Shown here piece by piece: positions 12,137-23,962 of a stretch of DNA of 64,000 bases. The number at the start of each line of letters is the position of its first letter. Positions within the stretch are counted from its first letter, which is position 1. Source of the DNA: Pinus tabuliformis (taxonomy: Eukaryota; Streptophyta; Pinopsida; Pinales; Pinaceae); assembly GCA_031772625.1 (NCBI GenBank), contig CM062816.1, forward strand, positions 1,666,203,385 to 1,666,267,384. Reading direction: 5' to 3'. Below the pieces are notes generated by a model that ran no database searches, was not told the origin of the DNA, and saw only the letters and a list, made by a program, of their open reading frames with translations. Both the position numbers and the translations under genes were made by a program.

Positions 12137-12625
12137 GTGTGGTATTGGATTTGGGGGTTCCTAAAGTTCACCTACTTTGGTTCATATTGGTTTTCATTGC
12201 TTGTCAATTTGGCTTTGGTAATTCTTAAATGCTCAAGCAGGGAGTGTTTTGGCTGCTGGACTAGCCCTCCCGATCTGCGTCCTCACACCCATCATTGGTT
12301 TCAATTTGGGTTCTTGAAGTTCCTTCCTCTGGTTTGGTGGTATGAGTTGGAGGAGACCATGGAAATTGTTGTAAGTCTTAGTGCCCTAGAACATTCTCAA
12401 ACTGTGGTTGGCTATAGTTTGTTAAGATATCTTGGTTCTTCTGGTCTGGGCCTCTCATGTTTGTCGTTTGGGACAACATTGGTCTCGATCTCTCTCAAAA
12501 CAAGAAACATGACTTGTTTGCGGGCCAACTTTGTCGTGGTGGTAGTGGGCAAGGTTTGCATTGGGGATCGTGTGCAAGAAATAGAGCCTAATCTTCACCG
12601 AAGCTCCTCCACATGCAAACTTTGA
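12137..12625 (+). other. Open frame of 162 codons, unrecognised
   Basis: The frame starts MWYWIW and stays open in a less AT-rich island. The conceptual protein has a hydrophobic N-terminal third and a VVVVVGK stretch, but no domain motif, signal peptide pattern or homologous copy elsewhere in the window. It may be chance or part of an unrecognised element. Confidence 0.2.
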
Positions 12626-14920
12626 TCGAGGTCCAACAGGAATTACGTGAGGTGGAGGAGGAAACAATCACAAAGTGTGATTGTCACTTCGACTCTGAGG
12701 TCACTACAATAGTGGTTGGGTGGGTACCTGACATAAGCCATGTGAGAAGGCATCAAAATCAATACATGCATATTATGAATTATTAGGATCACATAGGACC
12801 GAGAGAGATGGTAGTGTCAAAAGACATCGTTGTTTGTTCCTAGTGGCCACTGAGACAAATTAACATTGATATTTCCAACATTTAAATAAGTTAAATTAGA
12901 GATGAATACCATGGGCAAAACCATGGGTGACCATAAACCTGGAGTCCAAAATCATGGGTAACTTGACCAAGTCAAGTTTACCACATCCACCCTGACAATC
13001 CCCCTCTTAAACTTGACTCCGAGATATTGACCTAGTCCCATTCATCTACCTTCTCATCTATGCTTTCACATTTCCCCCTCAAGCCAGGAGTACACCTGCC
13101 ACCCTGGTATCTCTCTAAATGGTCCATTCCATAGCTTGATGACTCCATGTGCCACTTACACTACATGTATGCTTGAGCAAGCTCTTAAGGCCTTACAACT
13201 ATGTGTGCACCCACGCAACATGTTTTCTAGAACATTAGGTCTGACAACTTCCTAGGGAAATGCCTTCGACCAAAACCCATCGGGTGTTCACTCATTACAC
13301 ATTAGCTCCTTCATTATACTTTAGCACTCTTGACTCCATCTTCATCCGTTCTCGACCACTCTTTCGGCTTCTTTACCTTGCTCGATCCATACTTTGTCCT
13401 AGGCTTTTCTTGCTTCTCTCAAAAGTGTTGCACACATGTCTCCTTACATAGATTACACACTGCTCCATTTTACAACCTCCTACTCATCGTCGCTGCAATT
13501 TTACAATTAACCAGAGTAGCACTCTAGCTCTAGCAACATCTCCTTTCTTTAGCATAATATCCATGTGTCGTGAGTTCAAATTTATGCACAAAGATTTGGT
13601 AAGGATGAAGGCGGCCATCCAATTAGAATCTTAACAAATATTGACACGCTCAATTTATATAGATTTAATAACTTAAATTTGCTATTTCAATAAAATTTTA
13701 ATTAAATTTCAAATAGAAATCATCAAAAAAAACACTGGTAATGTTTTGGTTCTTTTCTAGGTATATTTTTTAGTCAATTTTATTAAAATCACAAGTATGA
13801 GGCATGAAATTTGATAATCTAAATGCTCCATGGGTTTTCCAAAAACACCAAAGTCCAATGTGTTGTGAAGTCATTTATGCATTCAAAAACACATTTTAAA
13901 TAATAAACACCGTGACCTTACCAAAAATTATATAACCAAATTCTAATAGAGAAAAGCAAAAACAGATCATAGTTAGAGCATTTAATATTGAAGTTATTTG
14001 TTTCATATATTTTTGTAAAAGCATTGAACTCCATGTAACTAGCTTCCAATCCTAAGATTTGAATTCTAGCCAACCATGTTGTCCCTGTTGTTTATCTTTC
14101 TCACATTAATGTTCTAAGCTTGTTTGCTTTCATTTGCCATTTAACTCATAACAAGTTCATAAAGATAATATAGAAATTCTCATCCACTCCATGTATTTAT
14201 CAAATTGATAAATTATTAAATTTATTGAATATATATATATATATATATAATTGTACAATTGCACAACCATTTTTAAATTCAAATTTTTATATTCTAAATT
14301 TTCTTCCAAAAAAATATTTATCTTCTTACTAAATTTATAGATTTTATAAAAAATTATTTTTCATTGAATTTATTTATTTAACTTTTAAAATTTTAAAATA
14401 TCTCAACTTCCTTTGACTTTCAAAATTTTAAAATATCTCAACTTCCTTAATTAAATTTGTTTTTCATTAAATTTATTTATCTAACTTCCAAAATTTTAAA
14501 ATATCTCTAATTTCCTTTATTAAATTTGTTTATTTAACTTCCAAAATTCTAAAAATATCTATAGCTTCCTTAAAAATTTAAATTTGAGTTTATTTTAAAT
14601 AACTCATTTGATCACAACTTCCTTTATAAAAAAAAAAAAAAAAAAAAAAATTATTTTAAATAGCTCATTTGAGTTTATTTTAAATAACTACCTTGTTTAA
14701 GAACATCACGATATTTCATCTGGAATAAAAATTTAAACAAAAAAGAGTTACCCACAGATTTGTCCACTTACACTGACTTTGAAATACAATACAGTAACGG
14801 AATACATTACAATAACAATATTATTTTCCAACGATTTAACTACCTACCCTTTCACATTTGAATCAAATTGCTTAATGATTCATTTTCGAATCGGCCACAG
14901 CCCAAACAAGTTGCCTATAA
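12626..14920. other. AT-rich intergenic stretch with simple repeats
   Basis: No gene seen. Contents: a palindromic ATCACAAAGTGTGAT at about 12666; (AT)n at about 14229-14249; diverged units of about 70 bases with AAAATTTTAAAATATCTC and AACTTCCTT at 14370-14580; and a run of more than 20 A at about 14629-14650. Confidence 0.5.
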
Positions 14921-15100
14921 ATTCTATGTATGGTATTGAATTAGACATTGGTGACTTATATCTCTGTTTTTCACAAATTCCTTGTCAAGTTTGCAAATTC
15001 CTCGTCATTTATTCTATGTCTAGTATTGAATTAGACATTGGTGACTTACATCTCTGATTTTCACAAATTCCTTACCAAGTTTGCAAATTCCTGGTCATTT
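14921..15100 (+). repeat. 90-bp tandem duplication upstream of the glucanase gene
   Basis: Units 14921-15010 and 15011-15100 share ATTCTATGT, TATTGAATTAGACATTGGTG, TTTGCAAATTCCT and TCATTTAT. Short ORFs here are produced by the duplication. It ends about 230 bases before the glucanase start codon. Confidence 0.9.
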
Positions 15101-15328
15101 ATCAAATTTTGGATGCTTCATATCCATAGAAGAGCCCTGAAAAATTCTTGCCCAGCTTTCACCCTTTCAGTTGCTGTCCAGTGGAGGGACACCATTATCA
15201 CTAACGCTGTGCAATATTGAGTACCTGCCAAGAGCATATGTGCTATCACAGCACCAGCAAGACCCACTCGATTAATTTCTCGCAATTTTCTGCATGCGAG
15301 AAAATTTGGGCACGTAGAGGGTGCTGCC

Positions 15329-15398
15329 ATGGGAGTTTCACTAATGGGCAGAGGAAGTCTAGGAATGAGCTGCTTGTGGGCTCTGGTTTTGCTGTCTG
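15329..15398 (+). CDS. Glucanase exon 1: signal peptide
   Basis: 23 codons plus one base, from the ATG in GCCATGG context. It reads a short basic start and then CLWALVLLSG, completed in exon 2 by LALSNA, a typical h-region and cleavage site. The exon ends at G|GTAAATG, a good plant donor, in phase 1. The next in-frame ATG downstream would shorten the n-region, so the first was chosen. Confidence 0.8.
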
Positions 15399-18300
15399 GT
15401 AAATGTTTGTTTGCATTGTTCGTTTTGTTTCGCATTTGCATATTCTCTCACGTTGTGGATTCTTAATGGAAGAGTCAAGAAGCGTTGGTTAGGACCTTAC
15501 TGGATTGGCACTTCTCAATGCCCTGTCATTTTTTCCTGTATGAAGCATTCTTCAGCGTCTTAGATATTTGGTTTAAGTTTTTTTAATTGAAGAAATCATG
15601 TCTGGAGCAACTTTCAAGTATATATAGTATTGTTAAGGATTCGACCAGAAGATTTGAGACCAAATATCTCTACCTAACCATTAGACCAACTGAAAACTTT
15701 GAGTTTAAATTTACAAAAATAACTTTGTACTTATCAAATATCCATATCCATGTTCTTACTGTGGCTTAAGAGATCCACACTGTCCACTTGTGAATGTTGT
15801 CTTATAAATTCCCAATTTCCCATGAACACCATCAATGTTGTCTTATAAATTCCCAAATTCCCATGAACACCATCTTCATGAATGTTGTCCAAAGTTTACA
15901 AAAGTAACTTTGTGCTTATCAAATATCCATGTTCTTACTGTGGCTCAGGAGGTCCACACTGGCCATTTGTGAATGTCGTCTTATAAATTCCCAATTTCCC
16001 ATGAACACCATCACTGTTGTCTTATAAATTCCCAAATTCCCATGAAAGCCATCTTCATGAATGTTGTCCATGAATTCCCGTGAAGACCATCTTCACGAGT
16101 CTTAGCATTTTCCGTAATGAAGCAGGAGGTCTCATTTAACAAAAGATACTCATGGCTCCTTACAGTATTGCTCCATTCGAGAAGATTTCTCTTCGATGAA
16201 AGTAGAGATAAAGCAAGACATGGTTTCAGTCCGAAATATTTACTCTCCAAAGCACTGCTTACACCCAATGAATCTTCAATTTTTTATTTTACGTTGGCGC
16301 AGCTTAGGCTTGAAACATTACTCTAGAGTAATTAGGCACCCATGTTCTCGCCCATCTTTACTGATTGCATATCTTCTGCAATTCGGGTAGTGCCGGTTCT
16401 TTTTCATTCTGACTTTAGCCTTTTTATTTGCATATTCTGCTGTAGAGACCTTGCATGGTTTGTTAAGTTGGGACAATTTTATGCGCCTTGCTGTTCAATG
16501 GAAGACCATGAAATCCCAGTCTTCTTCCCTCTTTTGCTCCTTCGAAGATCCATTGAGCCAAGAAAGAGGAAAACATGAACACTGTTCATTAGCCTGCATA
16601 TGCATAGGCATAGCCTCAGCGATGCCCGCACGATACCAGAATAGACTTATGAAGTTTTAAAGGTTGGTCGAGTTTTTGTGGTCAAGTATTTTGTTTGTCA
16701 AGAAGTTATTGGATCAAATATCCTTGACGCCTTTAGAGTTAAGTCTTGTTAATTTGGCCGATAGATAAATCCTTTCCTTTTCCATGGCTGTAACTCTAGA
16801 TTTTCATGCTAAATAAGGTTTGAGAACCTTAGCTTTTGAGTTTGAAAGGGTCGCAAACTTCTAAGTCTATGCTTGTTAGGCAGCTATGTTGTTAGGTACT
16901 TATTTTGTTGTACAGTGGATTAAGAGGTTCACACTGGGGCACTGTGATTGTTGGCTATGAATTCCCATGAAGAGTGTTTTCACAAATCTAGGCATTTTAC
17001 ATTTGTTGAACTGAAGGCCTTCTTCAAGAGATACTGGCTCCTGCAAGTGTTGCTCCTTTTCAAAGTATTTATTATTGATGCAAAGGTACAGGAAAAGAGA
17101 AAACATGGTTTCAGTCCATGATATTAACCATCCACAGCACTCCTCCAAAAGCTTACAGCTTTTGTTGTTATTGTTTTTTAGGCTTTCAGAGTTGGTAAAA
17201 CACGTTTAGGGTTTAAACATAACTCTGGGCACCCATGTTATCCCCCTGGTTTCAGAGGTCTTCAATATGTCATCTTTTATGAGTCTTTCTGATAGGCCGT
17301 GAAACAAAAGGAAAGGGGCTGAAACATAACTACATGGATGTTAACACCTGTGTCCTCATGATGGCTTTAAAGGTTTTCCATATGTCATTATCTGAGAGTC
17401 TTTCTGATAGGCAGTGAAACGAAAGGATAAAAACTGTGCCACAACAGGCAGCATCTTGGAGGTGCCTTGCACAGTAATCTATGGGACATATCCTCCACTG
17501 TCAACGGGATTTGTCGTAGTCTATAGAAATTATCTTAATTCTTGCATTTCTGTTTACATCAGCATACTGCATCTTACACTTTACGTTAAATCTTTCAGGA
17601 CTGGCTCTTTCAAATGCTCTGTCCAGCACAAGTGCCACCACAACAGGAATCAACTATGGACAAGTTGCAGACGACTTGCCACCACCGGAACTAGTAGTGG
17701 GTCTTTTGCAGACCAGCAATATCGGCAGAATAAAACTCTACACTGTAAATGCGACAGTCCTGAAAGCATTTGCAAACACTGGTATAGAATTGATTGTTGG
17801 AGTGGCAAATGAAATCATTGGCAACTTGACAGATCCAAACTCAGCCACTGAATGGGTCAATGAAAACATTCAAGCTTACTTACCAGCCACAAAGATCACA
17901 GGTATAGCAGTAGGGAACGAGGTTTACACAGGAACTGACACACAGTTAATGGCAAACCTAGTTCCTGCAATGCAAAACATTCATTCGGCCCTAGTCAGCA
18001 TTGGTGCGGACACGAATATTAAAATTAGCACTCCCCATTCTCTTGGTGTACTTGCGACTTCATATCCACCATCTGCTGGTTCATTTCAACCAGGTCTGGA
18101 GAGCCTAATGGAACAGCTTTTGGCTCTCCTGTCTCAGATTGGTTCTCCTTTCTTCATAAATGCTTATCCATACTTTCCATACAAAGCTCAGCCAAGCCAG
18201 ATACCCCTGGATTATGCACTACTCGAACCAAATGCAAGTGCTGTCGTTGACCAGAACAATAATGCTGTCTATAAGAACATGTTATATGCACAGGTTGATG

Positions 18301-19014
18301 CAGTTTATTCTGCACTATCTGCACTAGGATATCCTAATCTAGAAGTCATAGTCACTGAAACTGGATGGCCTTCAAACGGTGATGCCGATGAAGCAGGTGC
18401 AACTCTTCAGAATGCACAGACTTATAATGGGAATTTGCTTCAGCTGCTGGCTCAGAACAAGGGGACTCCTTTGAGGCCCAATGTTGTTTTGCAGGCTTAC
18501 CTATTTGCATTATTCAATGAAGACATGAAGCCTGGCCCAACCTCCGAGAGGAATTATGGGCTATTTGAGCCAAATGGAATTGAAGTTTACAGTGTGGGAT
18601 TAACTGGATCACTGTCTATTGGTAATAAACAAGCCGTGTCAGTTGGTTCTCCCACTGGTTCTGCTGATACTCCATACTACAGTATTTCTTTTGCCAAGGT
18701 ATGCTGATCTATTTCATTTCAATTCTCATTCTGTTTTCTTTTCTATATTTTTCTATATACACTTCGAAGTGAATAAATATTTTATTTAATTTTTTAAAAA
18801 ACTTGTATGTTTGGGTAGTTTTCCTCTGGTTTTCTTTCCCTCTGTTGCATCTGTGTACATTATTTCAGCATTAGCTTAAAGAACAAAATTGTGAAAACAC
18901 TTCTAACTTTGACCATGTCATTCTCAGGAAACTTGTACTGATATCTCCTTCTACAATCATCTCCAGGTTTTGGCCGTCTCTTCTTTCTTGGTTCTTCTAC
19001 TGTTTCTTCCATGA
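15329..19014 (+). CDS. GPI-anchored-type glucan endo-1,3-beta-glucosidase (GH17), three exons
   Basis: Model: exons 15329-15398, 17599-18698 and 18928-19014, giving about 418 residues. The enzyme hydrolyses internal beta-1,3-glucan bonds such as callose, outside the cell. Exon 1 gives a signal peptide, exon 2 the whole GH17 domain, exon 3 a hydrophobic tail. Both introns have GT/AG borders and the joins keep frame (phases 1 and 0). Catalytic residues are visible: GNEVYTG (acid/base Glu, about residue 131) and VTETGWPSNG (nucleophile Glu, about residue 277). Known: many plant GH17 genes split the signal peptide from the catalytic domain by one intron, and one clade is GPI-anchored. No X8/CBM43 module follows. 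Retroelements do not interrupt it and no stop or frameshift is present, so it is probably functional. Splice choice is read from sequence only. Confidence 0.88.
15399..17598 (+). other. Glucanase intron 1, 2.2 kb, filled with tandem repeats
   Basis: GTAAATG donor and TTTCAG acceptor. It holds a 185-bp tandem duplication (about 15721-15905 and 15906-16070), each unit containing two copies of a 42-base ATGTTGTCTTATAAATTCCC segment; a diverged copy of about 15950-16270 at 16900-17140; and two copies of a segment ending GAGTCTTTCTGATAGG about 115 bases apart near 17280 and 17395. Short ORFs inside are not supported. Confidence 0.75.
17599..18698 (+). CDS. Glucanase exon 2: GH17 catalytic domain
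   Basis: Begins after TTTCAG and reads into GINYGQVADDLP, the usual GH17 N-terminal motif. It continues without stop through VVGLLQ, IGRIKLY, IAVGNEVYTG, PFFINAYPYF, VIVTETGWPSNG, AQTYNGNLL and FALFNEDMKPG to FGLFEP-like FGLFEP region (here YGLFEPNG). Potential N-glycosylation sites include NATV, NLTD and NASA. Without splicing at AAG|GTATGC the frame would stop two codons later, cutting off the anchor tail. Confidence 0.93.
18928..19014 (+). CDS. Glucanase exon 3: hydrophobic C-terminal tail
   Basis: Follows a TTCTCAG acceptor, 229 bases after exon 2. In the frame set by exon 2 it reads ETCTDISFYNHLQ and then VLAVSSFLVLLLFLP and stop. A 15-residue hydrophobic end right at the terminus, after a small-residue linker in exon 2 (SVGSPTGSAD), is the form of a GPI-attachment signal. 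Too short for simple ORF detection; RNA evidence would settle it. Confidence 0.75.
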   Translation, partial: ETCTDISFYNHLQVLAVSSFLVLLLFLP

Positions 19015-19385
19015 TTGAAATTTGAAACCATGGAAGTCCTGTAGAAATTTGCATGTTCCTTTCATTTCATTCAACATCAGCTAAAACGACGAAACTCAGA
19101 GGAAATCTTGTGGTGGATAACTACATATATTCACTGCAGAGAGTGAAGGAGCAAGCATCTGCCTTTACATCACATGCTGATACCTTGAGCATCCTCATTT
19201 ATTAACGAGGAGCTGTTGTCATATACATATCAGTGAGTCCCATAATTGCAACAATGCAGACATCAGCATGGCCCTGGCTTTACATTACGGATTTTATGTT
19301 ACTTTTTTAGATATCGAGTTAAAACTAAAGTCATGGGCTAGTATGTTTTTTTAGTTAATGTATTTGATTCACTTATACTATATTT

Positions 19386-19455
19386 CATATTCCATACCAA
19401 ATATGGAAATTACAGCTCTTCATATTCCATACCAAATATGGAAATTACAGCTCTC
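19386..19455 (+). repeat. 35-bp tandem duplication
   Basis: Two copies of a unit starting CATATTCCATACCAAATATG, at 19386-19420 and 19421-19455, essentially identical, so recent. Each contains the imperfect palindrome CCATACCAAATATGG. Confidence 0.9.
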
Positions 19456-20820
19456 CCTAGTATTGGGATTGTAAAAGCAGCTTCTTATTTCTTTCAATGT
19501 AATAATTTGATTTAAAATATTTTATAATAAAATATAGTTATATAATATATAATGGCATGTTTGTATAAATGCAAGGTTTCAGAGTTATTCATTTCAAGGA
19601 TTTAAATTGTGTGTGACCGAAAGCGATCTCCATATCTGATTGAGTAAAGGAATTACTCTGTAAGCTCTTACCTGAGATTGTTTAATTATAAGTGTTTCAA
19701 ATTGATAATCTTGATCACCAATCAAAGTTAATAGTGATGGTGTAAAATATGTATAGTTTAATTATTTTAACTGTTATTTCATTATATGTTTATGGAGGCC
19801 AAGGTAAAAGTTATGGAGGCCAAGGTAAAAGTGATTGTGTAAAATATGTATAATCTAATTATTTTAACTGTTATTTTATTATTTTATTATATATTTATAG
19901 GTGAGCATGTTAAATTATCAATTCAATTCTCTAAATGTTAATTTTACCTACAATTATATGATTATGATATAAACTCACTGATAGTTAATTTACTAAAAAC
20001 TGTTATTTCATTTTCTATAAATTATATAATAAATATTAAAATTATAAAATACATGCTTTTATTTATGGTATTTGAATTTTTTTATCTATTTAAATAAAAA
20101 CTAATTTAATTAACAAATAAATTAAACTCAAAAAAATATATGAGAAAAATGAATGAGCACACAAAAAACTATTGGAAGAATGAAATAGTCGCAATCAACA
20201 GGCAATTTGCCAATCTATGTGTCTGTAGTATCATGTTCTTTGCCTTTATTTGATGTCATAATCCACAAAAGTTAATAGTGTGTTGTAAAATTAAAGCACT
20301 GTGAAACAAAAACCAACTCTAAAGGCATGGAAGGGATTGTGAAACACAAAAATGACATTGAAGGCTTGCTTTCTCATTAAGATACACAACGAACAGAGTA
20401 TTAGTTTGAAATGAAATAAGGAATAATTAATAAAGTGTAAGGGATAATTTTATTCAATCTCACTCAAGAGGAAGATAGACCTATTCTTTTTTTCCCTTCT
20501 GTATGCTTCACTATTCACTTTTCAGCTCAGAGATTTTATTTTTTAATTTAATAATATATTCCAATAATTTTCAACAAATAACTTACCGGATTTCAATTCT
20601 ATCACCAAACAATTAGATTTATTGACAAACGGAACTGTCAGATTCATTCTACATTCGCTCACGATGAATAAGGATAAGGAATCACATGACACTGGTTCGC
20701 TGTTATATAAAATAATGCAAAATAATTTTTCAAAAATGAACGCTATCCATTTGACTTTCAGGCGTAAATTACTATTCATAGGTCATAGAAATTTGCATCG
20801 ATTCAGTTTCTGAAACATGA

Positions 20821-20908
20821 ATTTAGGGTTTTTTTCTAAATGTATAGCTTTCGTATAGCCCTAAATTTAGGGTTTTTTTCTAAATGTATAGCTTTCGTAT
20901 CGCCCTAA
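20821..20908 (+). repeat. 44-bp tandem duplication with telo-box-like word
   Basis: Units 20821-20864 and 20865-20908 each contain ATTTAGGGTTTTTTTC and AATGTATAGCTTTCGTAT. They differ by one base near the end. TTTAGGG is one plant telomere unit, but it is not iterated here. Confidence 0.9.
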
Positions 20909-21298
20909 AGTGCCACACAGATTCGTGATTCAAAACTTTACCAACACTTTACGTTTGCCCTTACTTGATGATTTGAATTAGTGCCCATTCAGATTACACA
21001 TTCATATGTTTTAATTCTTTGCGCAGCCCAATCAATCTGCTGGTCCAGATTCCAAATTAAGTGGATAAAATTTTTAATTAAAATTTTATTTAACTAATAA
21101 AATTTAGTTTATTTAACTTGCCCATAAAGATTTTGTAACTTAAATCATTAAAATAACCAAGAAATTGATTCGTTTTGAAATGACTCACGTCATCAAAATT
21201 TGAAAAAGAATAAATAAAAAATGTACTCATACAAGTTAAGTTACTCTATAAATTTCAATAACTATCACGAAATTAATATTTTATCAAGTCCCTAAACA

Positions 21299-21660
21299 TG
21301 CGTTTCTTGGATTAGAAAATGCTTTGGGAACTTGGGCTCTGCAACCCTACTTGTTTTAGGGTTTCGTTGCCATCGTTGTTCCGCTGCAGGCAGCCTTGTG
21401 AACCGATCGCTGACTCTCCACCACAATATGGTGGCGCCCTCCCAGCCGCAAGCTGACAAGCGCTCTTTCAAGGACACTATCGCAGGGCAACGGTCCCCCA
21501 ATCAACCCTCAGGGGCTCTTTCAAGGACACGATCGCAACGCCACTTAACCCCAGTCAACCCTCGTCTGATACGGGTGGAAGGAGCCCGTGGATGGACAAC
21601 ACTCTGATAAGGATGAATCTGGCGGCAGAGACTCGGCCGGTAAGCTCCATTACTGTTGCT
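21299..21660 (+). pseudogene. Possible LINE ORF1 (gag-like) 5' fragment
   Basis: A less AT-rich island with a 91-codon frame (21332-21607) whose middle reads MVAPSQPQADKRSFKDTIAG. The SFKD.IAG pattern resembles starts of plant LINE ORF1 proteins, but no zinc knuckle or reverse transcriptase follows. A GCTCTTTCAAGGACAC segment occurs twice, about 60 bases apart. Identity is uncertain. Confidence 0.3.
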
Positions 21661-23098
21661 CGGCCAAAACAAACGAAACCCTCATGTATGTAAGTAACCT
21701 TCCTCACATATGACCATCTCTTACTGGGAAAATGCCCTCATATGTTGGGTTAACATTTGATGTAACATGAAAGGTCAGATCAACCTTGAGTTTGGGCTCA
21801 ACCGCAAATTCACGATAATCCTGACTTATGTGAATGCAGATTGTATATTTGGGGAAGGGTCTTTCATTTTTTTTTCCTCGTGACTAAAGCCTTATTCCAA
21901 AAGAGGATGTCAGCCAAAGAAAAAATATGTAGGCTCTAATCATTAGTATATTAAGCAATACTAGAAAAGCTCATTGGTGCCTAAGCCTGGTCGATTCAAA
22001 CCTGAAAAGTGTTGATTGGATGATCCAAAGTTCTACTCAAGCATTAAGGACCAACTAAGGATCTATAATGTATCAATTTCAATGAAAATAATTAAAGTTG
22101 GTTAGGTAGCACATGAAAAAATGGAATATGGAAGTTTTGGCGACATTTTCTTTCAGAAAGAAAAGCTAGAAAACAACATGTAAGCTCTATAGGCCAACAT
22201 TATTCTAAATGGTAAAACTACAAAGTAAATAGTTTGAGAGGAGCATCTCAAATAGGAGATTGAAACCATAGAGAAATAGGAAATAATACTATGGGAACAT
22301 AGATTAAAATTCCATTGGTTAAAAGGAGGAGATAGAAATTTTAAAAAAATTCATAACTCCATGCTCAACAGAAGGAATCAAATTAGAATCTCTTATCTGA
22401 AATTAGCAATAAAACATAGTCTAGAAAGTTATGAGCGAAGACATAGGAATTAAAGGAGCATTTTAGCCAAATATTAATAGAACCATTAGTGTAACACTCC
22501 CTCCCACCCTCTTGGATTAATCCAGGTTGAATGGAAGGTGGTATTTTAACTAACCCAACTTCCATGGTCTCATCATGGAGATGAGGTTACAAAATTTCTT
22601 CTTCTCCAAAGTATGAGGAATGCACTTTGGATAGCATAATCGCATCCAACTCATTGAGAGCTTTGTGGCTATATAAATTTTAACCCAATCTGACTCCTGG
22701 ATTGAAAGTTATGCTTAAACCTTGCCACATCTACCATGTTGTAACTTGAGTGTCCACATGGCACTGTCACATCACTTTGTATTCCAACATGGCTCCACTT
22801 ATGCCATCATGTCGTAGCACTTTAGCAGCAATGAACCATACCTCTTTGTCCTTCAATCCAAAACCTTTGTGGCATGAAAAATACTTTTATGTTAATTTTC
22901 TTAATAATTTCCCATCTAGCACCCTATATTAGTCCCCCAGAAGCACCACAATGAAACTGGCACTAAACAAAAGGCGTGAAAAATGCTTCTCTGTATGTGG
23001 ACACCAAATTTGATGTCTCTATTTCTATTAACCCTGCCTCCATATGCAAAGAATGACCTCTAGGAACCTTTGATAGGCACGATCATAGTGTCGAGAAG
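21661..23098. other. Unassigned AT-rich sequence
   Basis: No gene, RNA or clear repeat recognised. ORFs are short and overlap without family signatures. Confidence 0.4.
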
Positions 23099-23950
23099 TG
23101 TAGCAAGAAAATCTCAATTTGACTTTGCCTTGGTCAAATTGAGAAAATTCGAATTTCCACATTAGCAGACAACTTGGATGTAGTTAACTTGTGTGACATG
23201 GCTCTTAGCACTCAGTTAGCTCAGTATTCGAGTTAGAGGGCTTGGAGTTCAGTTAAGCATGTGTGACTGCTAAATTTTAGTAATCCAGTTTAGTTATATC
23301 TAGTTGAGTTCAGTTGAACTAGTTCTAACAATTGGAGGAACTAGTGGAAGGTCAATTGTGTAGTGGGACAACAGTATAACTCAGTGATCATCTAGTTAAC
23401 TGAGCAATTAGCCTAAAATAGCTAGTGCATGCAAGGAATTCATGTTCCTCAGCGGTGGTGGAGATTCCAAGGTAGTGTAACAAGCAGTTGTAAACTAGTT
23501 TGAGTGTACAGGTGTTGCATGTAGTCAGATGATCAAACCTTGGGAATTGTGCAATCAATTGGAGGAAAATTCCTAAAAAAATAGGGGTTGATTCTTTAGG
23601 ATTTGCACAAGGAAATAGGGGCTCAAGCAAAGGCAGAATTTGACTAAAATTGGGTCAGAGCATCTCATTGAGTAGAGAGATAGGTTATTCACTTGTAGGT
23701 TGTGCTCAGTGTGGGCAAGCAATTGTAATACATCTCTATTCATCTGATTAATGCAAAGAGAATTGAGGGGTTTTTCCGAGTTGGGTTCCCCTAGAAAAAT
23801 ATTGTGCATGTGTGTTATTTATTATTACGTGTCTGATATTATTGTTCTAAATTGTGAATTGAATTTCATAGATTAGTAGAGTAGAATTGTGTCTCTTGAT
23901 AGTAGATTAAATTTTTTGATAAGTTGCAATTCTATCACCATATTTTTACA
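23099..23950 (+). repeat. 5' LTR of the decayed copia element
   Basis: Starts TGTAGCAAG and ends TTTTTACA directly before the PBS. Fourteen bases in is a perfect 11-bp inverted repeat, CTCAATTTGAC at 23113-23123 and GTCAAATTGAG at 23133-23143. The U5 part (GGGGTTTTTCCGAG, GGTTCCCC) matches the corresponding part of the copia LTR at 60627-61577. The left border rests on the shared TGT-plus-hairpin layout. Confidence 0.7.
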
Positions 23951-23962
23951 TGGTATCAGAGC
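23951..23962 (+). other. Primer binding site, initiator tRNA-Met type
   Basis: TGGTATCAGAGC abuts the LTR end. Known: this is complementary to the 3' end of plant initiator tRNA-Met and primes minus-strand synthesis. Confidence 0.9.

Larger units (their letters stand above)
19015..21298. other. AT-rich 3' flank of the glucanase gene
   Basis: No further gene seen. It includes AATAAAAT-type signals near 19525, a 97-base near-duplication with GTAAAATATGTATA at about 19742-19900 containing a 21-base double of TATGGAGGCCAAGGTAAAAG, and the small duplications listed separately. Confidence 0.5.

Noticed and set aside
12137..12625. 162-codon ORF as a membrane protein gene
   Set aside because: Hydrophobic start but no recognisable family, no introns or second exon and no repeat support; kept only as a low-confidence open frame.
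15118..15441. 107-codon minus-strand ORF over the glucanase exon 1
   Set aside because: It is the complement of the signal-peptide exon and its flank, with no family signature.
17414..17812. 132-codon plus-strand ORF overlapping the start of glucanase exon 2
   Set aside because: It is in another frame than the GH17 domain and spans the splice acceptor.
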